Part shown: positions 26,201 to 33,439 of the stretch, in pieces
Layout: each line of letters opens with the position of its first letter
How positions within the stretch are numbered: the first letter of the stretch is position 1
NCBI GenBank assembly: GCA_903885795.1
Contig: CAISJV010000037.1
Span: 1-56,253, forward strand
Length of the DNA: 56,253 nucleotides
Reading direction: 5' to 3'
Origin: an uncultured delta proteobacterium
GTDB taxonomy: Bacteria > Desulfobacterota > Syntrophia > Syntrophales > UBA8958
Position numbers and translations under genes: made by a program
Notes under the pieces: model-generated
Seen by the model: the letters and a program-made list of their open reading frames with translations, nothing else
Databases searched by the model: none
Told to the model about the DNA's origin: nothing

Positions 26201-26837
26201 ATTTACTAAGTCCCAGTACCTCCAGGGTAAACCGTTCATTCCAGTCAACGCTGGCCGGATCATTCCACATCTTTTCAAACCAGCTCAAATGACTTGGGTT
26301 CTGACATTGGGATGTTGGGCGGAAATTGACAATCCGGTGGTCGTCCTCAACTGCGTTCAGCTCAGTATTGCCCATGAGACCGGCGCGAGTGAAGTTGGAA
26401 CTGCCTATAATTCCGATGGCATTTTCACTTTCGGCACCGATGATGTAGCATTTGGCATGGAGAAAATCTCCCTTGTAGAGTTTGACCTTAAGTGTACCCT
26501 TCTGTATCGCCTCGATCATGAAGCTGACGACATCACGATATTCTTGAGAGAAGGGAAGTTCTGAAAGATCGGCATTGAGGTATTTTTCAGGGAAAGCGGG
26601 ATCAAGCTGGTTGACGCGGATTTTTGGCTCTTCGCCAATCAAGATGCATATATTATTGAACATCCGTTGAGATAAAAAGTCCTTGAGCGCCGGGAGTATT
26701 TCGCGCATGGCCGGAAGATCCCAATAACCAGTTGCAACAGAAAAGCGTGTGTAGTTGCCGGATTCCAGCAAATCGCTAAGAATTGTCTTTAGCAGGACGT
26801 TTTCAGTGGAATTGTCTAATATGGATGGAATGGCCAT
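23283..26837 (-). CDS. PLD-nuclease/SNF2-helicase fusion (restriction subunit)
   Basis: Encodes 1184 residues. N-terminal phospholipase-D-like nuclease (about 20-180) with the HxK motif in LHAKCYIIG and GSSNFTRAG. The SNF2-type helicase has Walker A GDSVGLGKSYIARR (about 280), DEAH-like LLVIDESHNLKT, motif III LLLTATPVNN, and motifs V-VI in STDVLSEGQNLQ and MIQRNGRISRLGS. Helicases with an attached PLD nuclease are used in DISARM-like and related restriction systems to translocate on and cut unmodified DNA. Together with the adjacent methyltransferase this makes a two-gene restriction-modification-type module. Confidence 0.87.
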   Translation of the reverse strand: MAIPSILDNSTENVLLKTILSDLLESGNYTRFSVATGYWDLPAMREILPALKDFLSQRMFNNICILIGEEPKIRVNQLDPAFPEKYLNADLSELPFSQEYRDVVSFMIEAIQKGTLKVKLYKGDFLHAKCYIIGAESENAIGIIGSSNFTRAGLMGNTELNAVEDDHRIVNFRPTSQCQNPSHLSWFEKMWNDPASVDWNERFTLEVLGLSKFGDISYSPYEMYIRILYETYGDDIEIEETLKHEERFESRTDLTLFQEESYRKVKSRLDNPKIGMCLVGDSVGLGKSYIARRVIEEYGYFQRKNVVVVCPASLRDDWKQHLEEITVNAPVFSITEFGNEHSLEGVRDELKRRKEASKAANAIDLLVIDESHNLKTQGSQSFQNLQETLTSLDFCSTIPRVLLLTATPVNNGIKDLANQIILSKGGNGQFFSHFGIQDLESFFGNIQRQFSATGRDDTFVDLYPILHKIMVKRTKHQVKKDFPDATINDGQLIKFPEERLESILYELDGKEIRKTIHKRLANLADENPPLYAAFTEERDQTDEERQEQEGILDFFNFAKATARQRKKAVEFESIFHFIDRAINGLKLIPYSYLSEKKQRTSDEELQARARGSLTGVMKVTMFKSFDSSIHTFRQRIERYSGYLATFETIFFDQSRIVRPEIIQKALTRHDEQPDDDIIDLIEEEIAHFTDRELRKQARDNAYLIKTPYASIRHDDYRIDRVRAFILQDKEIIALVREILAEIRQDSKLETLKQLLRGELNGSKVLIFSYFATTIDYLKQQIDDTFLTELGISREQIAFLKSRNGEYKQEYVRRFSPVAQQQMVVNGIVNDKPELKLLFSTDVLSEGQNLQDCGVIINYDLHWNPVKMIQRNGRISRLGSTFDEVLIKNFRPEAQLDKFLRLMKKLQEKIRIIGGSVGIDSSVLGEQISDRQFGLMEDIYSGDTNRQQSATEELERQNDLAFDEVFENDLRDFMRSATDVERERLLSMNFNKWCGIPTVAGKDKLLVFNIGEGEFDYLTHDGVKIGRVDNQLAALRRIRSFDRQRQTERIGFIEKQASIRQAEELFASERSVQETMDGGDFGEFLGVRKGGGANPIVQAKTDLLRLLSENAERYSQDNIRRMQSLLTGRNLSVDNRLRAYLRRNDNRVSLDFLDSLAIQSVHLVKQLEPHNAPDPVIWFGYYSSE

Positions 26838-27118
26838 GGTTTAATCCACGTTATAATCTTGCATAGCTCTCAAAATGACTCAAGCAAACAAGGAAGATAC
26901 GAATACCCCCGATCATCGGAAAAAGCAACCTCCAAAATCTGCATGTATTGATCGCAATTCAATAATTTGAGAGATGCGGGCCACTGAAGGTTTGCATTTG
27001 CAACCGAATGATTGAGGTCTATACAAAAACGTCGTGTGACCAAGTTAGCTCCACCCAGAAACAAATGCTTTGGAATATATTTAAGAATCTAATATTTACG
27101 TTAGAAATGATGAGAAAC
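26838..27118. other. intergenic spacer between two defence modules
   Basis: About 280 bases. A 64-codon minus-strand frame lacks a ribosome site. I see no hairpin with a T tract and no clear promoter. It separates the PLD-SNF2 module from the SIR2 module. Confidence 0.35.
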
Positions 27119-29962
27119 TTATATCGTCCCTTCTGTCAATTGCTTGAATAACTGGTCAGTACCGGGAAGCCTTCTTACGCGGTCGAGATAACGAAGAACA
27201 TCGTCACGTCTCCCGCTTCGAGCTAGTTTTATCAGAAGATTCTTCAATCGATCTTCATAGTCGAAGTCTGGCTGATATGCATCGAGAACCTTTCCGAGCA
27301 CAAGACTGACTGTTGCAGGATCTTGCTCCAGCAAGCGATCGAGTTCTTCGATAAACGTGTCGGCATGATACTCAACATCTATGAACGGTGCCACCGCCAG
27401 CAAAAGTTTGATTTCTCTATCTGCAAGTGCGGATACATAACAAATCAATCGGCTTAATCTCGAAAGAAGCACCTTTGGAGGCTTGGCCAGAGCTTCCGCC
27501 CAAGTAACACATTTTTCCCAAAAACAGAGTATCCGTTCGATTTGTTCTTTCGTCAACTCCTGCCTTCTTGCATTTGAGAAAAACCCGATGGCGTATTGAA
27601 GATCCTCAATCTGCTCCCCTTCGAACAGATAAGATAACCTCGGTGAATTCAGCGTTTCATCGCCCCAGAGATAAGCAAGCGCGATCCGTTCAATGATTTT
27701 TTCGTGAGCTTGCTTTCGGGTTCGATTTAGACGCAAAGCCCTGTCCAGCACTCCATGCTCAAGTAACAGCCGATAGATTGATCGAGATGCTGATGCATAA
27801 GCTAATCCGTCTATGGCACATGCAAAATTTTCCGGGAAGTCTTTAGGGAAAATATTATCAATACTTGGCAACAGCCAGTCGCGGCTAATGTAGTCGATAT
27901 TCGCAAGATAAGCCGCAGCCAGAGTGGAGAATTCGTAATTGGTGTTCTCGCACTTTGCCATTTCTGCATCAAAGGCTGGCTTGATAACTTTCCAAGCCTC
28001 CGTATGATCTCCCCGCTCTTTGTCGCTGATACGGCACACCCTGAGCGTATGGCTGAAAAGTGCTTCAATCGCTTTACCCCTGGGTGAATTGATTGCCTGA
28101 AACATGGCATCCTCTTTCGCATCATCAGCAGGTTCCAATTTCTCTAATAGAATTGATATTAACGCGAACGTACTCGTGAGAAATTCTGGTGGATAGGCTT
28201 TATTGTCATCTCTCGTACCAGCATGCAGAAATTCAGCAATTATCGGTGGGATCCAGTTTCGAGTAGGGGTCAAATCATGATCATTGACTACATCTTCCGT
28301 CCAGAAATCAGGTTTATCCAGCAATTGCGCAAAAAAAACGATTAATCGGCCCCATGCGACTTCCCAGTCAAGATCCTGCTGTTTATCCTTGGATTTATCC
28401 CAAATACTTTTAAAACCATTGATGATACCATACTGATATGGCCTTTTGGCATCGAGGAATGCCGGCAGGAGCTGAAGAAATTTTCGGGGATTGCTTCCTA
28501 CAATTTCCTCAAGTGTATCGACGAGAGCTTTTATTGATGGGGTTGACGGGCCTTGCCAGGCACTTGATTGTTGAAACTCGTTTAGCCTTTTTATTAAGCT
28601 GCCGTCCTCTGCAAACGCAAGCAGTTCTTGGGTGGAATAGGGTGAAGGGCCTGGACCGGACCATGTCTCCATATAGGAGTGAAAATCAGGATGCTCTGAC
28701 AGTCTGCCAATGCTCGGGTCAGCATCAAGCTCCCTAAACCAGCTGTCAGCTGGTTCATATCCCTTTCCCGCGATCGCTGACAACCAGTTTCGCTGCGTGT
28801 GCTTCAGGAGCAGGTCCGGCTCTTCATGGTCTGGTGGTGGTGACAAACGGCTAATAGGCTCAAGAGTTGAGGCCTTTTCTGACTCACTGAATTCAGCAAA
28901 GCGATCTTTGAGCAAATGGTAAGTTTCGTGAATGTTTCTCGAATCAAAGAGGTGGGTGCTAATAATATTCTTATAGAGACTTTTCAGCACAGACCATCGC
29001 TGATCAAGAATATAAATGGCGATCCGACGAACCATCTCGTTCTTATCTTCAAGGCTCTCGGCAACAAATGCAGAAGCACCCTCTGGCTCATTATCAGTCC
29101 ACGACAATAGGACATCTCGAAGCCCTTCGATAATTCCGTTGACAACATCATCCCACGAATGGTTCTGCGGATGATCCTCAACGGCGGGTCGACTCAAGTA
29201 GGTCGGAAGATCGCCAAATTCTTTGCCAAAAATATCGTAAACCCTGCCACGGAATATCTTAGCTGCTTCCCCGCCTGTTTTAGCGCCGAAGGTCTTTGCA
29301 TGGTGTTTGATCAGCTTCTTAAACCAGTAATCCTCAATAACTGCTTCTGGCTTCTTCCGCCCTTTATCAAAGCCTTCTTCCTCAGTCCAAAGAATGGCCG
29401 TGCAATGGTCAAGTATTATGACGGCTTTCTTCCAGTCGTCAGGCGCATTGCTCGCCAGCAATTGCCTTAGTGCTCCTATATCAAGGGAATGACCAACCAT
29501 GCCTCGGTCGTATTTACTGCTCAGCCAGATTGGTATAAAACCGAGATCCTCTTCTGCAATCGATGCTGTTGGCAGAAGACCAAGAATTTCGGCAAATTTA
29601 CGATACGTATGATAATTATCACGACTTCTACCATCAGAGCCACGAAAGCTGCTTACGGAACGGATGACTTCCATGACCTTTTGTGCTAATGGGACATCAT
29701 TGTTGACCCCAGCCTGCTTAGCAACGGCCTCTAAATAGTCAAGCGCGCTCCAATATGGGATTCGCACGAACCTACTGTCCTCGGACGGTATCGGATCCAA
29801 ATTATGTTCAGGAGCGAACAGGCCGGCATCTTTTAAGTGGCCAAAATATTCAGCAAAATTTTGCTGTTTGAGTAGAATCTCAAAACCCCATTTCGCTTGT
29901 TCTGGATTTTCGGTCATCCGTTTAACAAACAACGCTTGCTTTGTCGTTAATACGAGGCTCAC
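27119..29962 (-). CDS. large helical-repeat protein, partner of SIR2
   Basis: Encodes 947 residues. The sequence is rich in amphipathic helices and Leu/Trp, in the manner of HEAT-like or solenoid proteins, with no nuclease, ATPase or cysteine motif I can identify. It overlaps the SIR2 gene by four bases (ATGA), so the pair is translated together, SIR2 first. In known SIR2 defence systems the partner senses phage and licenses NAD depletion; that role is inferred here from arrangement only. It may match families such as DUF4020 that occur beside SIR2, which I cannot confirm. The composition is uniform and there is no sign of frameshift. Confidence 0.65.
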   Translation of the reverse strand: MSLVLTTKQALFVKRMTENPEQAKWGFEILLKQQNFAEYFGHLKDAGLFAPEHNLDPIPSEDSRFVRIPYWSALDYLEAVAKQAGVNNDVPLAQKVMEVIRSVSSFRGSDGRSRDNYHTYRKFAEILGLLPTASIAEEDLGFIPIWLSSKYDRGMVGHSLDIGALRQLLASNAPDDWKKAVIILDHCTAILWTEEEGFDKGRKKPEAVIEDYWFKKLIKHHAKTFGAKTGGEAAKIFRGRVYDIFGKEFGDLPTYLSRPAVEDHPQNHSWDDVVNGIIEGLRDVLLSWTDNEPEGASAFVAESLEDKNEMVRRIAIYILDQRWSVLKSLYKNIISTHLFDSRNIHETYHLLKDRFAEFSESEKASTLEPISRLSPPPDHEEPDLLLKHTQRNWLSAIAGKGYEPADSWFRELDADPSIGRLSEHPDFHSYMETWSGPGPSPYSTQELLAFAEDGSLIKRLNEFQQSSAWQGPSTPSIKALVDTLEEIVGSNPRKFLQLLPAFLDAKRPYQYGIINGFKSIWDKSKDKQQDLDWEVAWGRLIVFFAQLLDKPDFWTEDVVNDHDLTPTRNWIPPIIAEFLHAGTRDDNKAYPPEFLTSTFALISILLEKLEPADDAKEDAMFQAINSPRGKAIEALFSHTLRVCRISDKERGDHTEAWKVIKPAFDAEMAKCENTNYEFSTLAAAYLANIDYISRDWLLPSIDNIFPKDFPENFACAIDGLAYASASRSIYRLLLEHGVLDRALRLNRTRKQAHEKIIERIALAYLWGDETLNSPRLSYLFEGEQIEDLQYAIGFFSNARRQELTKEQIERILCFWEKCVTWAEALAKPPKVLLSRLSRLICYVSALADREIKLLLAVAPFIDVEYHADTFIEELDRLLEQDPATVSLVLGKVLDAYQPDFDYEDRLKNLLIKLARSGRRDDVLRYLDRVRRLPGTDQLFKQLTEGTI

Positions 29963-30948
29963 GATAGTAACTCCTCCATTTCGAGGCGTTTTGGCAAAGC
30001 CAATGGTGGACCAGGGGGAATCTCTCGGGCAAGGTAGTCAATGACTTTAATCAGTTGATCCCAATTTCGGTCGTCACGTGAAAATGGAAGTAATCCGATC
30101 CCGAACTCGCGAAAATAGCTCTCCAGACTACGTGCGAGCTCCAAGTCGTGCGTGAAAAATCCCTGCAGAACATAGTGTCTTGGTTCCTCATCAGTTTTCG
30201 GCTTCTGAATCCCCTTCTGAACTATGTACTCAAGGACTTCCATCTCATTGAGGCCGTAACCAATGAATAGGACGTTCTTCAACTGGAAAAGAGTCTGCAG
30301 AAATGTCAGAAACGCATTCTCGTGATTCTCTCTTCCATTCATTCGATGGCTCGAATAACAATCGAGGTAGTCGACAGTCCTGAGCACCATGCTGTCTCGA
30401 TCACGGATTGAACCATGTACGTGGAACACTGCATTCGGGACGTCCAGGTTTCCAACAGAGATATCGTTGCGCTTATAAAAGCAATGGCGCGATGTACCCA
30501 GTGGCAGTGACTGAGAAGACGCCGGCTCATCGGCCTGCAAAGGTTCTGGTGGAATTTGGTCCAGCCAATCATCATAATTTGTCGTAACAAAAGTGGTTGC
30601 CAGTCTTGAGAGGTTCGCATAGACCTCATCCCCGATTTTTTTCTTAGCATCCGACGGCGTCAGCAGTTTCTTGAAGTCGATACGAAGATTGTGCTGCTTT
30701 TCAAGCTCCAGAGCCACAGACAACTTCACCCGAGAAGAAAGAGGCTCAATTTGGGTGAGTTGGGCATGATTCAACTTCCCTTTTTCAACGAAAAAATTGA
30801 GGGAGGCATCGGCAAATTCGCTCCAGTTTGGGCAGCCTCCGAGTTGAGAAACCCCCGCCCCAATAAACGGAATGAGCTTCCTCTGAATCGCTGCGAGGCG
30901 GAGCGGTTCAGGGATATTTTTAGGGATAGGTTCGATCTTTTCTATCAT
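29959..30948 (-). CDS. SIR2-family NAD-hydrolase (defence-type)
   Basis: Encodes 329 residues. SIR2 NAD-binding motif IGAGVSQLGG (about 29-38), catalytic Asn/Asp in TTNYDDWL (122-129) and catalytic His in FHVHGS (175-180) are all intact, and LFIGYGLNEMEVLEY forms the late part of the fold. Defence-associated SIR2 proteins destroy NAD+ in infected cells, causing abortive infection. It is the first gene of a two-gene operon whose second gene is the 947-aa helical protein. Upstream of the start, AAGGTAT is a weak ribosome site. Confidence 0.85.
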   Translation of the reverse strand: MIEKIEPIPKNIPEPLRLAAIQRKLIPFIGAGVSQLGGCPNWSEFADASLNFFVEKGKLNHAQLTQIEPLSSRVKLSVALELEKQHNLRIDFKKLLTPSDAKKKIGDEVYANLSRLATTFVTTNYDDWLDQIPPEPLQADEPASSQSLPLGTSRHCFYKRNDISVGNLDVPNAVFHVHGSIRDRDSMVLRTVDYLDCYSSHRMNGRENHENAFLTFLQTLFQLKNVLFIGYGLNEMEVLEYIVQKGIQKPKTDEEPRHYVLQGFFTHDLELARSLESYFREFGIGLLPFSRDDRNWDQLIKVIDYLAREIPPGPPLALPKRLEMEELLS

Positions 30949-31159
30949 ATCAGAATGTTATACCTTAAGTTACTTTCTTGTCCCGCAGCTTTATCACAGC
31001 AACAATGGCCAGCTCAGCAGATAGAGCGTACCCAATAATCGGTATGCTAGTCGGATTTTGCACCTTTTCGCCCCGAAGTCAATATAATCAGACGATTAAT
31101 GTATGTGAAGAGTTGTATTTGGACACAGGTATTGTAACCGGCTACGGCCCGGTAACCTC

Positions 31160-31233
31160 TGTGAACCGCCCGGTGCGGACCCGCATGCCGGGTGGTGTGG
31201 GGGCTGGGGGAAAAAAACCCCCGGCTACCCGAT
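31160..31233 (+). ncRNA. 3' end (domains V-VI) of a group II intron, remnant
   Basis: GAACCGCCCGGTGCGGA, the complementary GCATGCCGGGTGGTGT, and a second hairpin GGGG/CCCC with a bulged A in GGCTACCCGAT give the domain V and VI folds and the typical intron 3' end. No reverse transcriptase lies immediately upstream, so this is a truncated or 5'-deleted copy. Its last base coincides with the stop codon of the cassette gene on the other strand, placing the insertion at the end of that cassette. Confidence 0.7.
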
Positions 31234-31733
31234 TAAATGTTCTTTTCAGCCTTTTGTATTAGTCGCTTGACACCCTCATCTGCTGTCTCCGTTATATCTA
31301 ATTTTTTCATTGCGCTTTCATAGATTTTTGTAAGATGAGCATCTAATTTTGAAAAATAATCAGACAGGCTTGTAAGTTCTTCTATCATTTTCTTTTTGCC
31401 TTTTGGCGTCATCATTTGTATCCCCCTTTCCAAGAAATAGTCGTGAGCAAGCCAATTTCTTTTTTCCAGACTCTCAGAAAGTGTTTTGTCAAGATTTGGT
31501 GGGATTGTAATTTGCTTCTTAAGTCGCTTGAGAAGGCGTCCCATAGTTTTTGAAAATTCTTCATTTTGTATTTCTTCACGTCGATCGCGAGTACTTTGCA
31601 GGAACTCTTTGTTGAAAACGCATGATACAAGCATGGCAAGGCTTTTTTCAACACACTGAGCATGATACATTGCAAGTCCATACCGAGCAAATGTCTCACG
31701 GTTCTGATATGAATCATCATCCAATTCTTTCAT
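31233..31733 (-). CDS. HEPN-like cassette protein with RX4H motif
   Basis: Encodes 166 residues, all helical. Residues 92-97 read RNWLAH, the RX4H motif of HEPN-fold RNases, placed in a helix at the right distance from an N-terminal helix pair. HEPN proteins are common toxin or abortive-infection RNases. The ribosome site AAGGATT follows directly after the attC site to its right, as expected for an integron cassette. Its own downstream attC is not visible, the intron tail standing there instead. Toxin activity is inferred. Confidence 0.6.
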   Translation of the reverse strand: MKELDDDSYQNRETFARYGLAMYHAQCVEKSLAMLVSCVFNKEFLQSTRDRREEIQNEEFSKTMGRLLKRLKKQITIPPNLDKTLSESLEKRNWLAHDYFLERGIQMMTPKGKKKMIEELTSLSDYFSKLDAHLTKIYESAMKKLDITETADEGVKRLIQKAEKNI

Positions 31734-31744
31734 TTTTGTAATCC

Positions 31745-31811
31745 TTATTTAACGCTGCGCTTCAGCGGCGCGGGGCTTTTTGCGCGTCTGACTGCAAGCG
31801 TCTTGTTAGCA
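31745..31811 (-). other. integron attC recombination site
   Basis: On the minus strand the site begins GCTAACA (R''), continues AGACGCTTGCAG, has a variable centre, then AAGCGCAGC and ends GTTAAAT (R', matching GTTRRRY). The two ends are imperfectly complementary and can fold as the single-stranded cruciform that IntI recognises. It lies between two cassette genes of the same orientation. Confidence 0.75.
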
Positions 31812-31820
31812 GTTGTTCAC

Positions 31821-32516
31821 TCATTTCTCAAACAGGTTTAAAAATTGCTTCCGGCTTTCTTTTTCATTTGCTAGTCGTTCTCTGAATCGACCAAGAAACA
31901 TATCTCTAAGATCACGACCGTATTGTGAAATTTTAGTTCCAAGCTTTGGCAATTCCTCCCCTGGTTCCGGTTCAGCAATTCCAAATTCAAGAAGCCCACA
32001 AGCAACGGCAACACCACTGCTCCCAAATAGAATTCTCTGATTATCAGGAACTGAAAGAGCCTTTAAATATGAGAGAGGCGTCCGCTCTACGACATGGGAC
32101 AAATCGATGAAATATTCATGATCAATGTGTCCGGTCAAAAAATGATCAAAGCACCTTGCAAGTAGGAAGGCTTTTTCGAAAGCGTCTATCTTATCTATCA
32201 GAACCAGTAAGTGCTCACCTACTTTTCTTCTATATTTGTTATCATCTCTGACCTTCGCACGAAATAACTCCCGGTCACCTTCTCCGATCTCTTCGAGAGC
32301 AATAAGGAATCTAAGGATTTTGTGGTAAAACATTCTATCTGAAATTGAACGTTTAAATGAGACTCCTTTTGCTATCCAACCGACTACGGGAATGTCTTTC
32401 AGAATACCTTCGTCAAGAACTTGGTCAATTGAGAACTCGAGAATTTCGCCAGGGAGCTCCATGCAGCCAGTCTCTGCAACTGTCATCGCAAGATTATCAG
32501 AAAGGTTTTCTTTCAT
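31821..32516 (-). CDS. hypothetical cassette protein
   Basis: Encodes 231 residues from an ATG at 32516; an in-frame upstream extension lies inside the neighbouring attC and is rejected. A weakly hydrophobic stretch (IPVVGWIAKGVSF) near residue 42 and helical, charged remainder. No motif is recognised. It is a full integron cassette: attC sites flank it on both sides and the gene fills nearly all of the space. Such cassettes usually carry their own weak promoter or rely on upstream transcription. Function unknown. Confidence 0.6.
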   Translation of the reverse strand: MKENLSDNLAMTVAETGCMELPGEILEFSIDQVLDEGILKDIPVVGWIAKGVSFKRSISDRMFYHKILRFLIALEEIGEGDRELFRAKVRDDNKYRRKVGEHLLVLIDKIDAFEKAFLLARCFDHFLTGHIDHEYFIDLSHVVERTPLSYLKALSVPDNQRILFGSSGVAVACGLLEFGIAEPEPGEELPKLGTKISQYGRDLRDMFLGRFRERLANEKESRKQFLNLFEK

Positions 32517-32537
32517 TTTTTTTCTTTCACTTTGAAA

Positions 32538-32614
32538 TGCTAACGTTGGGGCTGAGACGCGCACAAAACGCGACAGCGTTTTTGGGCGTCGATTCTCCAG
32601 CGATTTGTTATGGC
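32538..32614 (-). other. integron attC recombination site
   Basis: On the minus strand: GCCATAAC (R''), AAATCGCTGGAG, a central imperfect palindrome, CTCAGCCCCAAC and GTTAGCA (R'). The stop codon of the upstream cassette gene (32608-32610) lies within R'', as is common for integron cassettes. Confidence 0.75.
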
Positions 32615-33120
32615 AAAATTTTATATAGTTGTATCAAATGGCCCTGAATTATAGCCTTTGCTGACGAAAAACCTTTAACAACTGCATTTATTTCTGACAT
32701 TTTGACAAATTTCGTATGATCATCAAATGTTTCTATATTTTCTCTCATAATGAGTAAATCGTAATTACCGTGTCCTTTTGTGATATCGACAGCAAAATAA
32801 GGTGCAGCCTCATGCATAAAGAAGTTTCTCTGATTATCGAGTTCTTGGAACCAGTTCCATGATTCACCAGCCTCTTCAATTATTCTTTTAATTGTTAATC
32901 CTACATTTTTCTTTTTCAGTTGCTTCCCAACATTGGTGTAAAGTACGTGAAAAAGGCTTGTTATTAGCTCGCAAACCGAATTTAATTCAAAAAGAAGCGA
33001 ATCAATATCGATCAGTAAACTGTATTTTAAATTGTCGTCTATATCAAATGCATACCCCTCTTTTTGTAAGGTGAAGACGTGTTCTTCTTTGTGAGTTTCT
33101 GTTACTTTAATATACTTCAA
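32608..33120 (-). CDS. HEPN-like cassette protein, second RX4H copy
   Basis: Encodes 170 residues from a TTG that overlaps the upstream 70-aa gene by 14 bases. Residues 98-103 are RNFFMH, an RX4H motif at the end of a helix, and the protein is helical throughout, consistent with a HEPN fold. It shares no obvious sequence identity with the other RX4H protein beyond this motif. Overlap with a small upstream gene is the layout of toxin-antitoxin pairs, though which partner is which cannot be shown. Start codon uncertain. Confidence 0.55.
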   Translation of the reverse strand: MKYIKVTETHKEEHVFTLQKEGYAFDIDDNLKYSLLIDIDSLLFELNSVCELITSLFHVLYTNVGKQLKKKNVGLTIKRIIEEAGESWNWFQELDNQRNFFMHEAAPYFAVDITKGHGNYDLLIMRENIETFDDHTKFVKMSEINAVVKGFSSAKAIIQGHLIQLYKILP

Positions 33121-33319
33121 GAACTTCAGAATTTATTCTTTTTACGACTCGTGGAAGCATATCAAGGCGTGTAGATATCGACAAACCAAATTGGGAAGCG
33201 ATTTCTTTTGGAATTGGTGACACCTTGTTAGAGGAGACCGCACTGTTTACAGCAGACCAAATTGGTAAAATCCATGGGTCACCAACAGAATCATTTATGT
33301 GAATCCATTTTTTAGGCAT
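33107..33319 (-). CDS. 70-aa cassette protein, possible antitoxin
   Basis: Encodes 70 residues. A good ribosome site (AGAGGAAATT) lies directly after the attC sequence, and the start is clear. A region IPKEIASQFGLSISTRLD resembles a helix-turn-helix, so the protein could bind DNA. It overlaps the downstream HEPN-like gene by 14 bases and the two share one cassette, the arrangement expected of an antitoxin-toxin pair. The role is inferred from position only. Confidence 0.5.
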   Translation of the reverse strand: MPKKWIHINDSVGDPWILPIWSAVNSAVSSNKVSPIPKEIASQFGLSISTRLDMLPRVVKRINSEVLEVY

Positions 33320-33332
33320 TTAATTTCCTCTA

Positions 33333-33428
33333 GAGCCATAACGCTGCGCTCACCCGCCGGGGGAACTGCCAAAGCTACGACAGGAGCGGCGGCAGTTCCC
33401 CCGGTCGGGTGCAGCGGCATTGTTGACA
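33333..33428 (-). other. integron attC recombination site (long)
   Basis: On the minus strand: GTCAACA (R''), ATGCCGCTGCACCCGACC, an inner palindrome (GGGGGAACTGCC with GGCAGTTCCCCC), GGGTGAGCGCAGC and GTTATGG (R'). At about 96 bases and with nearly full complementarity it is the clearest of the three sites. It separates the HNH-like gene from the next cassette. Confidence 0.8.
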
Positions 33429-33439
33429 CTCTTCATATC

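Noticed and set aside
20117-26837. Calling the module a full DISARM or BREX system
   Set aside because: Neither DUF1998 helicases (DISARM) nor PglZ, BrxC or Lon-like genes (BREX) are present. Only the methyltransferase and PLD-SNF2 gene can be supported.
30978-31262. A 94-codon plus-strand frame across the intron tail
   Set aside because: It crosses the domain V-VI RNA and the end of the HEPN-like gene, and has no ribosome site.
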